From NCBI RefSeq assembly GCF_000455445.1, contig NZ_HG417093.1, positions 54,643-118,642 on the forward strand: a stretch of DNA of 64,000 nt, given 5' to 3'. Numbering within the stretch: the first letter of the stretch is position 1; every line of letters starts with the position of its first letter. Of the stretch, positions 55,521 to 64,000 are shown one piece after another. A program made the position numbers and the translations under genes. The stretch comes from Hoylesella timonensis 4401737 = DSM 22865 = JCM 15640 (GTDB lineage Bacteria; Bacteroidota; Bacteroidia; Bacteroidales; Bacteroidaceae). Below the pieces are notes generated by a model. That model searched no databases. It was given only the letters and a program-made list of their open reading frames with translations, and was not told the DNA's origin.

Positions 55521-56302
55521 GCTTTGTTCAATTTACTTTTTGCAAATTCGGTAAAGGTAACAAACGCTTCCTCTTCTTTTTTCAGCATCTTGATGAGGTT
55601 GCTCAATCGTTGAACCATTTTGTCGCCACTATTTTTGCGGATGATATACGGCATCTTGTATTCACGGTGTGCGTTGAGGTCGTAGAATTCCCATGGATGA
55701 AAGTAGGTTACAAAATAGCCATCGTGTCCAAGTACTCGTCTTGTCATCCAGTGATAGAGTTGCTGTGGTAAGAGATGTAACGACAGCCAAAACAGCGGAA
55801 AGCGTACCCAAGGCGTTACCGATGCTGGTATTTGCATCACTTCTCCGCGCATAAACCATGTGCGAGGCGTTGTGAGGTGCATGTATCTGCCAGGAATAAA
55901 GGCAGGATTTAGGGAAGAGTTGTACAGATAGCCCGCCTTTTCAATGTCCTTGTCTGACACGGGAAACATCCTTGGTTGTCGATAACCATGCACCTGTGTA
56001 CCTGCCACGCTTTCTACGATGCGTTTGGATTCAAACACGTCTGTAGGCTTAGGTTGCCAATGATCCACACCATGACAAGCCACCTCGTGCCCCTCTTGCA
56101 TAATGCGCCTAATGGTTTGAGGCGACTGTTCGGCAAAGTTTGCCGTACAAAAGAAGGTAGCGTGTACTCCATTTTGTTGTAAGCAGTCTAATATCTTGTT
56201 CGTGCCTTCAACAGAAATACGCATCCCTTCTTCTAACGAGATGTTCACGCCGTGTTCTTTGGGTACATCAAATTCTTCGGTGTCGAAACTCAATAATATC
56301 AT
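55517..56302 (-). CDS. Polysaccharide deacetylase family protein
   Basis: The 261-residue NodB-fold protein shows the metal Asp motif SFDTEEFD (5-12), the HGVDH motif (His77, His81) and RQPRMF (108-113). It removes an N- or O-acyl group from a sugar or lipid-linked sugar, probably in the cytoplasm or at the membrane; no signal peptide is seen. Relatives include ArnD and PdaA-like enzymes. It opens the operon with gtrB (4-bp overlap) and gtrA, so a role in making a lipid-linked sugar is plausible. Confidence 0.87.
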   Translation of the reverse strand: MILLSFDTEEFDVPKEHGVNISLEEGMRISVEGTNKILDCLQQNGVHATFFCTANFAEQSPQTIRRIMQEGHEVACHGVDHWQPKPTDVFESKRIVESVAGTQVHGYRQPRMFPVSDKDIEKAGYLYNSSLNPAFIPGRYMHLTTPRTWFMRGEVMQIPASVTPWVRFPLFWLSLHLLPQQLYHWMTRRVLGHDGYFVTYFHPWEFYDLNAHREYKMPYIIRKNSGDKMVQRLSNLIKMLKKEEEAFVTFTEFAKSKLNKA

Positions 56303-56328
56303 GACATTGCCTTTTCGTATAGTATTTG

Positions 56329-56336
56329 CAAAAGTA
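56329..56336 (-). promoter_or_regulatory. -7 box of the deacetylase-gtrB-gtrA operon
   Basis: Minus-strand TACTTTTG 27 bases before the deacetylase start; the nearest TTTG upstream (56360-56363) has a long 23-base spacing. Confidence 0.5.
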
Positions 56337-56380
56337 ACAAATTATTTATTTCTTTTGCGCAAACCGTCTGGTTATTTGTC

Positions 56381-58372
56381 TTAAAATCTCCAACGCAGTT
56401 GCATTTCCAAGTCGGTCTGTGTGTTGCCGCTGATTTCTTGATACCCTGTGCCCATCTTCTGACGATCCAAATAATGTGTAGCTCCTATCTTGACAGCCAC
56501 CATTAGCTGTTCGTTGAGGTTGAAGCGTGTGTTGAAAGCTCCACGAATGCCCTTGCCAGCAAACATAGGGAATGCAAAGGTGTAGAGCATGCCACGTTCG
56601 TAAGTGTACAAACGGCTGTTGTAATCATCGGTGTGGAAATAAGCCAGTGCGGCAAAAGCCTGTAACCGTTTGAACTTTCCGCCCACATTTTCTGTCACCA
56701 TGTATCCCGTGCTGTGTTTTGCACCTTGATAATACACCCCGTCAATCTGTGTTTTTGTAAACCATGCACTGTGGGTGAACATGGCAGCGAGACGTGCTCG
56801 GTGCGTGTAGGTATTGAGGAGAGCCGACTTGTCTGCGGTGTCTTTCTGTTTCATCTTGTATCGGTAGCGCACCTGCAAGTTCCATTGTCTGTGTTGATAA
56901 GTGGCAAGTGTCATCACATCCCAAGCATGACTCGACTGTGATGCTTGATACCGAGCCCATGGGAAATAGGCAAAATCAACGTAAGTTATCATTGATAAAT
57001 GGCGAAAAGGCTGCCAATTGGTGCCGAGAAAGATGCCACTTTCGTTTTGACAATGCCCACCTTCGCTAAAACTTCGCCCCAAAAGAGCGTAATATCGGTA
57101 GGAATAAAATCGCTGAATGGCTATCACCGACCAATTGGGTAGGCATTGGTAACTAATGCTGTTAATGGTTGCGAGTGCTTTGTGGTTGCCTGTTGCGGTT
57201 TCTCCCTGTATGGAAAGTCGCCTGCTAATGTATCCATAGTCGATGCTGGCGTTCCAAAATGATTTGCCTTGAGGGGCATATTGCCGATAAGTTTGTTTAA
57301 TATTGGGCTGCAACTCCTTGTCCAAAGTCGTTGAAAATGCGGTTGCTCCGACATGAAAGCCATGACTGAAATACTGCAAATGTCCTCCTGCTACAAACTC
57401 AGAAGTGTTGTGTTTGCGGCTCATCTCTCGCATTGTGCGATGATAGCCCGAGGTGACAATGGTGGCTATGGTGGTACTGTCTTTGTTCAGTGTACCGTCT
57501 ATGTATCGATAGGACGCAAAACCTGTAAGGTCAAGTCCATTCGCTACCTGCACCGTAGCAGCGACTCCTTGCAGATAATTGGCTTCCGAACGTGACGAGT
57601 GCGCACGTATAGTATTGTACTGGTTGCCCAATGATGCCAAGGTAGTGAGCTTCCCGAGCATGAAGTCACGATTCATAGCCACACCAAGTCCAAATTTAGC
57701 ACGGTATCTCCCTATGACCAACGACTTTATCTTGCCTAACTTATTAGCCTGCGCATAGAAAGAATAGTAGTCGTAACCCCATTTGTTGCGCCCTGCAAAC
57801 CATGGTTCGCCCGCATCTTGCGAGGCAACGAAGCCCATTTTGCCATACCGTCCATACGACAGCTGGTAGCGCAACCAGTGTTTGTATGGGTAACCAAGGT
57901 AGCCATTGTCATCTCCTTTGCGTCTATAAAAAGGAATCTTGCCCGTTGCAATCAATTCATTGCGCCCATATTGCAAGAGGTCTTTCATCGAAGGAAAGGC
58001 AGAAGTGGGGGAAGGGTTAATGGTGACGAAATAGGAAAGCAGCTTTCTCCGAGTCAAGTCCAATGATTCAATCATCGCCAATTCACCAACACTCCGCAGT
58101 GGGGCGTATTGGTCTATATATTCCACGAGTTCCTCAATTTGCTGTTTGGTCAAGAATGGCAGCTGTGCCAAGTCCTCTCGAGTGGCGTGATTCAAGTCAA
58201 TGGGATGTGCAGCTTGCTCACTCAACATCTCGTACATCTCTTCCAAGTCACCCGATTCAATACCTTCTACATCGCTAAGTTGCTCTAAATAAGTTTGCCA
58301 AGATGGAATATCTTGGGCGTAAACCCATGTACAGCAAAACAAAAACAAGCCAAAGAGTAATTTCTTTTTCAT
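56381..58372 (-). CDS. Helix-hairpin-helix outer-membrane protein
   Basis: The 663-residue product has a signal peptide (about 1-20, ending YAQ) and a helix-hairpin-helix/ComEA-like region (about 50-115; PIDLNHATREDLAQLPFLT and similar second copy). A long beta-rich part with alternating aromatic and polar residues follows and ends in RWRF, as expected for an outer-membrane barrel. The combination of HhH and barrel is a known Bacteroidota family without a firm function; DNA uptake or glycan binding has been guessed from the HhH alone. It has its own strong promoter. Confidence 0.8.
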   Translation of the reverse strand: MKKKLLFGLFLFCCTWVYAQDIPSWQTYLEQLSDVEGIESGDLEEMYEMLSEQAAHPIDLNHATREDLAQLPFLTKQQIEELVEYIDQYAPLRSVGELAMIESLDLTRRKLLSYFVTINPSPTSAFPSMKDLLQYGRNELIATGKIPFYRRKGDDNGYLGYPYKHWLRYQLSYGRYGKMGFVASQDAGEPWFAGRNKWGYDYYSFYAQANKLGKIKSLVIGRYRAKFGLGVAMNRDFMLGKLTTLASLGNQYNTIRAHSSRSEANYLQGVAATVQVANGLDLTGFASYRYIDGTLNKDSTTIATIVTSGYHRTMREMSRKHNTSEFVAGGHLQYFSHGFHVGATAFSTTLDKELQPNIKQTYRQYAPQGKSFWNASIDYGYISRRLSIQGETATGNHKALATINSISYQCLPNWSVIAIQRFYSYRYYALLGRSFSEGGHCQNESGIFLGTNWQPFRHLSMITYVDFAYFPWARYQASQSSHAWDVMTLATYQHRQWNLQVRYRYKMKQKDTADKSALLNTYTHRARLAAMFTHSAWFTKTQIDGVYYQGAKHSTGYMVTENVGGKFKRLQAFAALAYFHTDDYNSRLYTYERGMLYTFAFPMFAGKGIRGAFNTRFNLNEQLMVAVKIGATHYLDRQKMGTGYQEISGNTQTDLEMQLRWRF

Positions 58373-58400
58373 GGTTGAAGGCTGTTTTCCAATAGTTCAA

Positions 58401-58432
58401 CAAAAATAATGTGAAAAACTTAATAACGCAAA
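58401..58432 (-). promoter_or_regulatory. Promoter of the HhH protein gene
   Basis: Minus strand: TTTG (58432-58429), 20 bases, TATTTTTG (58408-58401), 29 bases before the start. Confidence 0.75.
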
Positions 58433-58470
58433 TAAAAATAAAATTATTTCTTGCAGTCCGAAATTATCAT

Positions 58471-58478
58471 TACATTTG
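58471..58478 (+). promoter_or_regulatory. -7 box of the DUF4294 gene
   Basis: TACATTTG ends 9 bases before ATG 58488, which would give a very short leader. This makes ATG 58488 preferable to TTG 58476 and suggests near-leaderless initiation. Confidence 0.5.
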
Positions 58479-58487
58479 CTGTGCTTT

Positions 58488-59138
58488 ATGAATAGAAACA
58501 TTACGGTTATATTGATAGTCATGTTGTTGGCAGCTTTGCAAGCACATGCACAGAATCCACTTCCGAGTACGCCCCTTCACCCCGAAGAGCGCGAGGTAGA
58601 TATGGACAGCCCAACTTTTGAACCGATGGTCAAGGTAGGAAAAGTGCTCCGTGGGCGTGACTCTATTCAGTACATGGAGTTTAATAACATCTATGTGTAT
58701 CCGCAACCAGTGTTCAAGAGTGCGCAGCAACGCATGGCATATAACAGATTGGTGCGCAATATCAAGAAGGTGTTGCCCATTGCCAAAGAAGTAAATCGCA
58801 TCATTATCGAGACAGGTGACTACCTTCAGACATTGCCCAACAAGAAGGCAAGAGACGAACATATGAAGCGAGTGGAACAGGGTATCAAGGAGCAGTACAC
58901 GCCACGCATGAAAAAACTCAGTTACCAACAAGGCAAACTGCTCATCAAGTTGGTGTATCGTGAGTGTGACTCGTCTTCTTATCAGCTGATACAAGCGTTT
59001 ATGGGACCTATTCGCGCAGGCTTTTGGCAGGCTTTTGCCTGGGCTTTCGGAGCAAGTCTTACCAAGAAATACGATGCCGAGGGGGTAGATCGTCTCACCG
59101 AACGCATTGTGTTGCAAGTGGAGGCAGGGCAACTATAA
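58488..59138 (+). CDS. DUF4294 exported protein
   Basis: The 216-residue product has a signal peptide (about 1-22, ending AHAQ). A DUF4294 domain follows (about 55-195), rich in Tyr, Arg and Lys, with NNIYVYPQPVFKSAQQRMAY, a central basic helix region and the KLSYQQGKLLIKLVYRECDS end. The family is restricted to Bacteroidota as far as I know and has no defined function. It is divergent from the HhH outer-membrane protein gene with which it shares a 115-bp promoter region. Confidence 0.82.
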   Translation: MNRNITVILIVMLLAALQAHAQNPLPSTPLHPEEREVDMDSPTFEPMVKVGKVLRGRDSIQYMEFNNIYVYPQPVFKSAQQRMAYNRLVRNIKKVLPIAKEVNRIIIETGDYLQTLPNKKARDEHMKRVEQGIKEQYTPRMKKLSYQQGKLLIKLVYRECDSSSYQLIQAFMGPIRAGFWQAFAWAFGASLTKKYDAEGVDRLTERIVLQVEAGQL

Positions 59139-59294
59139 TGTTCATTTTTGGCTCTAAAGATGTGAGAAAAACGAGGGCGATTATCAACTTGTATCAGATT
59201 TTTGTGAAGAACGCAGTGCTTTATTGTCCATTTTTCTCACGACATTCCATCCTTCTACGCTTTCTGTTTGTACGATATTTTTGCTTTCTCTGAA
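59139..59294. other. Intergenic DNA before repeat copy 5
   Basis: No supportable gene or clear terminator. Confidence 0.4.
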
Positions 59295-59580
59295 TGCTGA
59301 AATATCTTTACACGACCCCTCTCATATTCCTCGTATTTTTCACCAACTTATAGATTGCTTGCAAATACGCGAGTTATGGCGAAGTTTCTATCTTGTTGAT
59401 ACACAGCAAAGTATGAAAAATAGGTGCGAATGTGCGCTGGAAAAGTAATGAGATAACGCCACAAAAGTAATGGGATAAGGTGCTTATTCGCATGGGTTTG
59501 TGCCCTTAACTCTTTATGATAGGAGCGTTATTTGCATGCTTTAAGCCCGTGAAGCCATATTTTTGCTGTTTATAAGGCTT
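59295..59580 (+). repeat. Dispersed element, decayed copy 5
   Basis: Begins TGCTGAAATATCTTTACA as in copy 3, then CTCTCATA...CTCGTATTT and a right arm CGCAAATACGCGAGTTATG-like (GCAAATACGCGAGTTATGGC). The left hairpin arm is degraded. The TTGCATGCTTTAA-GCC block is still visible near 59531; the end block is missing or unrecognisable. Confidence 0.65.
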
Positions 59581-59827
59581 ATAACTTGACAAAAAACCAT
59601 CTATTCTTTTCTATTTTAGCACTTTTGGAGACCCCCAAAAAGTGTCAGAAATGTTGACAAAAAGCGGAAAAAGTGTGTTGTCAACACATAAGAAAGATGG
59701 GCAAATACTTATAAGAAAATGCTTTTAATTTTGGGCATGTAATTTACAGAGGTGCTGGTATTATGACAAAAAAGCCCTTGTAGATGTTAATATTTGTTTC
59801 TTAACTTAAAATGGAAAAGAAAACACT
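59581..59827. other. Intergenic DNA before the lipocalin-like gene
   Basis: AT-rich, no supportable gene. GTGTTGTCAACACA at about 59676-59689 is a short palindrome-like stretch. Confidence 0.4.
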
Positions 59828-59835
59828 TACTTTTG
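59828..59835 (+). promoter_or_regulatory. -7 box of the lipocalin-like gene
   Basis: TACTTTTG 30 bases before ATG 59866; no TTTG at the proper -33 spacing. Confidence 0.5.
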
Positions 59836-59865
59836 CAAACTGTATAAATCATAAAAAATATTACA

Positions 59866-60456
59866 ATGAACAAAATGAACATTTTGAAGTATTTTTCACT
59901 ATCCTTGTTTTTAGCGGCAGCTATTGTCTTCACGGGATGTAGTAAGAGTGACGACAGTAATGATAAGGTAGAGCTGTCCGACTACGCAAAAAACATTGTT
60001 GGTACATGGGAAATGGAAGGCTTGACTTTCTCTCTTGCTGACAAGCAAACGTCTATGAATTTTAACGTAGAGGTAAAATTTAATGCCATAAGTGGATCTA
60101 AAATTTTCGTGAACGGTCAGGAATTTGATGAAAAGATGCTAAAGGGGCTTGGTTTCAAACTTTCTGCAGACGATTTTCCCGTTGAAAGGCTACAGTTTGA
60201 TAAAGACCACAAAGTGATATCTTATGAATATGATGGTGGTTGGAAGGCAAACGATGAAAAATCTACATACGATATCAAGAATGGTGTGCTTACCATAACA
60301 TCGTCAGAACCCACATCCTTGAAAATACACTCCATGGAGCAAAACTCTTGCATATTTGACGCATCTGTACTTTTAGAGGGTATGATGAAAGATTATAAAT
60401 TGACAGAAAAGTTTGATGTAAAATCAGCACAACTCAAAATAAAGAGAATAAGCTGA
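59866..60456 (+). CDS. Lipocalin-like lipoprotein
   Basis: The 196-residue product has a signal sequence with a lipobox (VFTG-Cys, Cys25) and a Ser/Asp-rich linker. The domain beginning NIVGTWEMEGLTF is consistent with small lipocalin-like (DUF4923-type) Bacteroidota lipoproteins. It is probably outer-membrane or periplasmic and of unknown ligand. It is monocistronic, with a -7 box upstream and a terminator directly after. Confidence 0.7.
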   Translation: MNKMNILKYFSLSLFLAAAIVFTGCSKSDDSNDKVELSDYAKNIVGTWEMEGLTFSLADKQTSMNFNVEVKFNAISGSKIFVNGQEFDEKMLKGLGFKLSADDFPVERLQFDKDHKVISYEYDGGWKANDEKSTYDIKNGVLTITSSEPTSLKIHSMEQNSCIFDASVLLEGMMKDYKLTEKFDVKSAQLKIKRIS

Positions 60457-60484
60457 TAGCATCCCTATCCCTTGCTTGTACAGG

Positions 60485-60524
60485 ATAGTCTTTTTCCAGT
60501 TATGAATACTTGGAAAAAGACTAT
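60485..60524 (+). terminator. Terminator of the lipocalin-like gene
   Basis: ATAGTCTTTTTCCA pairs perfectly with TGGAAAAAGACTAT (14 bp, 12-nt loop), followed by TTTTTATTTT. Confidence 0.85.
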
Positions 60525-60781
60525 TTTTATTTTAGAAAGATAGGATGGTTTTTAGTAAGCCGTGCTTACCAGTTTTGGCTTCTCCTTGGCTTTTGTATCC
60601 CTATATCTATACTTTGCTTAAGTGGTTGGCTGCATCTATTCTTCCATCTATCTCAAACTTGGCTCTATGATTGTTATTTGTATGGGTATAATCATTCACC
60701 GTGGGCATTTTCACTATAGCAGGTGAGACTACAAATAAATACCTATAATAGAAACAAGGACTATTGAAAGCAACAACACAA
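60525..60781. other. Intergenic DNA between lipocalin-like and susD genes
   Basis: No supportable gene; a 69-codon frame starting inside the terminator is not credible. Confidence 0.5.
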
Positions 60782-60822
60782 AGGATAAGCCCATTATCGA
60801 ATTTCTCTAATGAGCTTATCCT
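60782..60822 (-). terminator. susD terminator
   Basis: AGGATAAGC/GCTTATCCT (9-bp stem) about 34 bases beyond the susD stop on the minus strand, with a short T-rich flank. Confidence 0.6.
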
Positions 60823-60855
60823 ATTTAAGAAGTTTGTTGCATTTATATGTTTCGA

Positions 60856-62589
60856 TTATTTCAGCACTACACCACTATTGTCCGTAGGGTTTTGGGTCAG
60901 TGTACCAGGATATGCGTTAATCGCCTTTTGTGGTATGTAATAGATTACTCTGTAGTCAGTAGCGGGAATGTCTTCCTGCTGTCGATGTGGTCCAGGGTAA
61001 TGGCGCGTCAAGGATTTTCCGTTTCTGAACACGTCATAGCTGCGTTCGGCTTGGAACGCCAGTTCTAACTGCCGCTCTTTGTCTATTCTCATGCCTGCAT
61101 TCGAAGCGTCAAGCGATGGATATCCTGCATTAGGTATGGAACGTTCTCTTATGGTGTTAAGGTCAATGCGTGCTTTTTCGTATTCCCCTAACTTCGCATA
61201 AGCCTCAGCCCGATTCAAGTATATTTCGCCCAAACGACTGATGATAGGTGAGTGAAGGTGTGAATCTTCACCCTCACGCGAACATTTCACGATGTAGAAT
61301 TGAGGGTAGGCACGATTTAGATGGATGTAATAATCTATCATACCAGCATATTCTTTTTCGTGATACACAATCTTATACGTTCCTTGTTGCTCGTCTATTG
61401 GCTTCAGGTTATAAGTGATTATTCCCTCCTTTTCAGTCTTTTCAATACATTTTACATTTTTTCCATCACGCTGAATATTAAACTGCGCATAGTTGCGATC
61501 TCCTTTCTCGTTTTGATAAATAAACCGAAAGACCTCTGTCTTCTCCTTCCCGTAGGTAGGTTCAATGAAGGCAGCGCGTGCATCTATGATGCGATAGTGG
61601 TCAGGACGCCAGTCATTTCGACCTGTTTCGTTGAGCAAGTCAATATATTTGGCACTGGCATACATTTCACCCCAACCCATTCCACCTATGTTGGCGTACA
61701 TTCCACCGATGCCATAATAGTGGTCGTAGCCAGAGAACTCTGATGCAACACGCTTAACTACAAAGATAGACTCCTTGTTACTTTCTGGTACAAAGGTGTT
61801 ATATTTCATAAAATCACTGCGTGACAGCAGTTGGTACTTCTTTGAGTTGATAACCTTATCAGCGTATTCTACCGCCAACTTGGCATACTCTCTGTTTGGG
61901 TTTTCATAGGTACCGCTCATATAAAGATAAACTCTCGACAGTAACGCTTGTGCTGCTTCCTTTGACGCATAGGCAGGACCTTTGTCGATAGTCATTAGCT
62001 TTTCGGCTTGTTTCAGGTCATTGATTGCTTGTTCATAGGTAGCCTTTACAGTGGCACGGTTGTCAAGATGCAGGTTTTCTAATACGTCATCGGGTGTACC
62101 GTTGACGATGGGAACGCCCAAATTCTTGTCGGGTGCTTGATAATAAGGCCTACCGTATGCGCGACAAAGATAGAAGTACATCATCCCTCGCACGAAATAA
62201 CATTCTCCTAACTGGTTGTCTATTTCTTTTCCTTGTCCTTCTTTTACCATCTTAAGGATATTCGAAGCCTGTGCTATGGCTTTGTATCCCTGATCCCAGA
62301 AGCTTTGCAAGCGGTAGTTGTTGGGAGTTCTCGAGAAGGAAATAAACTCAAAGAAAGCATCCGTAGAAGAACCACGTATCATCATGTTGTCGCCTGCATA
62401 TTCGCCACACCTGTGCATGGGGTCTGACCACGACTTGAGTTGTGCGTACATGCCTGTTACTAAGGCGTCGAGATTTTCACTCGGATTTTCTTCTACTTGT
62501 TTAGACTGCATCTGTGTTGCAGGCAACCTTTCGAGGTCGCAAGCTGTCAGTGAAATGGCTGCCAGCCATATAATCCATATTTTTTTCAT
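60856..62589 (-). CDS. RagB/SusD-family glycan-binding lipoprotein
   Basis: The 577-residue product has a lipobox (ISLTA-Cys17) followed by DLERLPATQ, the typical SusD start. An N-terminal TPR-like half contains LGECYFVRGMMYFYLCRAYG, and the C-terminal SusD domain shows GEIYLNRAEAYAKLGEY and RQLELAFQAERSYDVFRNGK. SusD caps the SusC barrel on the outer face and binds the glycan or peptide before import. It is 15 bp downstream of susC on the same strand. The substrate cannot be inferred because no enzymes lie next to it in this window. Confidence 0.93.
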   Translation of the reverse strand: MKKIWIIWLAAISLTACDLERLPATQMQSKQVEENPSENLDALVTGMYAQLKSWSDPMHRCGEYAGDNMMIRGSSTDAFFEFISFSRTPNNYRLQSFWDQGYKAIAQASNILKMVKEGQGKEIDNQLGECYFVRGMMYFYLCRAYGRPYYQAPDKNLGVPIVNGTPDDVLENLHLDNRATVKATYEQAINDLKQAEKLMTIDKGPAYASKEAAQALLSRVYLYMSGTYENPNREYAKLAVEYADKVINSKKYQLLSRSDFMKYNTFVPESNKESIFVVKRVASEFSGYDHYYGIGGMYANIGGMGWGEMYASAKYIDLLNETGRNDWRPDHYRIIDARAAFIEPTYGKEKTEVFRFIYQNEKGDRNYAQFNIQRDGKNVKCIEKTEKEGIITYNLKPIDEQQGTYKIVYHEKEYAGMIDYYIHLNRAYPQFYIVKCSREGEDSHLHSPIISRLGEIYLNRAEAYAKLGEYEKARIDLNTIRERSIPNAGYPSLDASNAGMRIDKERQLELAFQAERSYDVFRNGKSLTRHYPGPHRQQEDIPATDYRVIYYIPQKAINAYPGTLTQNPTDNSGVVLK

Positions 62590-62604
62590 TGTAGATAAGT
62601 GTCT

Positions 62605-64000
62605 TTAGAATGTTAGATTAAGTCCCAGCATAAATTTCCGTACCATGGGATATACATAGGTTCCTCCAGTATTCATCACGCTCAATATACCCTTGTCGTT
62701 AGTTCCTGCAGGTAATTCAGGATCTACTCCAGAATAATTGGTAATGGTAAATAGGTTTTCTCCCGTTAGTGATATACGCATATTCTTAATGCCAAAGCGG
62801 TTCAGGTCAACATTATAACCTAATGTGAGTGAGCGTAACTTTAAGTAGTCGCTGCTCTCAAGATATCGAGATGAAGCTTGGTTACCCTTGTCTTGGTTGT
62901 TGTACAAGGCTCTTGGATGCGTAGCTTCATCGTTGGGCTTTTGCCAACGTGTCCATCCGCTTTGTAATTTCATCTGATTGCGGTCGCCTGCGTATGCTCC
63001 ATCCGAGTCGAATTCTTGTCGATAGTAGCTGTATATCTGTCCTCCAATGGAATAACCAAAGTTGGCATGCAAATCAAAGTTCTTATAAGAAAGGGCTGTT
63101 GAGATGCTTCCGAATAAGTCAGGCGAAGCTTTACCACATTTGAAATCTGAAGCCTTGGCATAGTTCGATGTGGTTACCTTATTGCCATTTTTGTCTGTAG
63201 TGTACCACATGGGGCGTCCATCTTCCTTGTTAACGCCTGCCCACTCTTTCATATAATATGTATCAACGGGTTCACCAATTTCCAAAATACGTTGTGCTGT
63301 ACCAGCAATGGTCGTTCCATCGCTAATCAAAACAGGCTTTACAATGTAGTTACCGTTATTATCCAACTGTTTGTAAAGGTCACGCAATTCGTTGGCGTTG
63401 TGTGTAAGGTTCAAGTCAACAGCCCATGTAAGATCTTTGGTTCTGATGATATCACCGCCTAAGGTCAGCTCTACTCCAGTATTGCGCATCTTGCCTATAT
63501 TTTTCCAAATGCTGGTCACGCCAGTCAATCCAGTGACAGGTACCTTGTAGAGAATGTTGCTGGTATTCTTGACATATCCGTCTAACGTCAGGCGAATGCG
63601 GTTTTTGAAAAGCGACAAGTCTACACCAATGCCTGAAGTGAATGTCTTCTCCCATGTGAGGTTGGGGTTTCCTATTTGACTAATAAGTGCACCAGGCATA
63701 CTATCGTAGTTTACACCTACCGAGTAAAGCGAATAAGAGGGATACAACTCAATAGGAACGTTACCAACAGAACCGTAAGATGCACGCAGTTTTAGCAAGT
63801 CCACACATTCTAATGTAAACCATTTTTCGCGGTTAATACTCCATGCTCCGCTGACGGAGAAGAAGTTACCATAGCGATTGTTGATACCGAAATTAGATCT
63901 ACCATCACGACGCAGTGAAAGTTCTGCAAACAGCTTGTCATCGTATGAATACTTCCATTGTGTGAACAAAGACTGCTTTGCCCATGCTGAAGGTGCACCC
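62605..64000 (-). CDS. SusC/RagA-family TonB-linked outer-membrane protein, C-terminal part
   Basis: The frame is open to the right window edge, so only the C-terminal about 465 residues are visible. They carry the typical SusC barrel: LFAELSLRRDGRSNFG, LKLRASYGSVGNVPI, TWEKTFTSGIGVDLSLFKNR, DLNLTHNANELRDLY and the ending YVYPMVRKFMLGLNLTF. The plug and carboxypeptidase-like domain lie beyond 64000. It forms the outer-membrane import barrel with SusD encoded downstream. Regulation and substrate would be upstream, outside the window. Confidence 0.92.
   Translation of the reverse strand, partial: GAPSAWAKQSLFTQWKYSYDDKLFAELSLRRDGRSNFGINNRYGNFFSVSGAWSINREKWFTLECVDLLKLRASYGSVGNVPIELYPSYSLYSVGVNYDSMPGALISQIGNPNLTWEKTFTSGIGVDLSLFKNRIRLTLDGYVKNTSNILYKVPVTGLTGVTSIWKNIGKMRNTGVELTLGGDIIRTKDLTWAVDLNLTHNANELRDLYKQLDNNGNYIVKPVLISDGTTIAGTAQRILEIGEPVDTYYMKEWAGVNKEDGRPMWYTTDKNGNKVTTSNYAKASDFKCGKASPDLFGSISTALSYKNFDLHANFGYSIGGQIYSYYRQEFDSDGAYAGDRNQMKLQSGWTRWQKPNDEATHPRALYNNQDKGNQASSRYLESSDYLKLRSLTLGYNVDLNRFGIKNMRISLTGENLFTITNYSGVDPELPAGTNDKGILSVMNTGGTYVYPMVRKFMLGLNLTF

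Noticed and set aside
58470-59132. 220-codon minus-strand frame opposite the DUF4294 gene
   Set aside because: The plus-strand frame has a signal peptide and a known domain; the antisense frame has neither.
60510-60719. 69-codon plus-strand frame after the lipocalin-like gene
   Set aside because: Its start lies inside the terminator stem, and there is no promoter or recognisable family despite some hydrophobic content.

Overview
The window looks like a chromosomal segment of a Prevotellaceae-type member of the Bacteroidota. Evidence: SusC/SusD pair, type III glutamine synthetase, ATP-type PEP carboxykinase, fused gamma-alpha 2-oxoacid:ferredoxin oxidoreductase, double-rubredoxin rubrerythrin, a type IX-like C-terminal sorting domain, almost no Shine-Dalgarno sequences, and many Bacteroidota promoters of the form TTTG-N19/20-TAnnTTTG. 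The family-level placement is inference. No rRNA, tRNA, CRISPR array, integrase or transposase was recognised.

Layout. 0-5.2 kb: a probable metal-uptake locus (small His/Cys exported protein, TonB-dependent receptor, duplicated His-rich lipoprotein). 5.3-8.9 kb: an AspT/YidE-type transporter overlapping an LtaS-like membrane protein whose predicted metal ligands are degraded. 9.2-12.1 kb: korAB, enclosed by a 69-bp imperfect inverted repeat. 13-20.6 kb: an AraC regulator, a 54-residue peptide gene and a 1995-residue beta-helix surface protein. 21-34.7 kb: housekeeping genes (eno, rubrerythrin, yitT, an RluA-like synthase, glnN, a Ser-type sulfatase, pckA, upp, a HAD phosphatase). 35.6-40.7 kb: GH3-like acyl-adenylating enzyme, Ig-like lipoprotein, DUF3108 protein and a MaoC hydratase. 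40.9-56.3 kb: an envelope glycolipid region (MsbA-like ABC exporter, LtaS-like and EptA-like phosphotransferases, LpxL-like acyltransferase, several glycosyltransferases including a GT11 fucosyltransferase, GT87, GtrA/GtrB and a polysaccharide deacetylase). 56.4-64 kb: an HhH outer-membrane protein, a DUF4294 protein, a lipocalin-like lipoprotein, SusD and a truncated SusC.

How the genes fit together. The 41-56 kb genes plausibly build, decorate and flip lipid A/LOS or related surface glycans. korAB, pckA, eno and rubrerythrin fit an anaerobe with phosphoenolpyruvate-centred fermentation. The susCD pair and the sulfatase point to glycan foraging, though the substrate cannot be read from the window.

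The least explained signal is non-coding. A roughly 389-bp dispersed element occurs in three well-preserved copies (62-449 reversed, 24771-25160, 34936-35324) and two decayed copies (about 44979-45327 and 59295-59580). Each good copy has a 60-nt near-perfect hairpin at one end and a strongly conserved block at the other. Other repeat families are an 84-bp tandem repeat after the adhesin gene, a 24-bp direct repeat near 12.4 kb, and a short element shared by 1081-1123 and 12788-12837.
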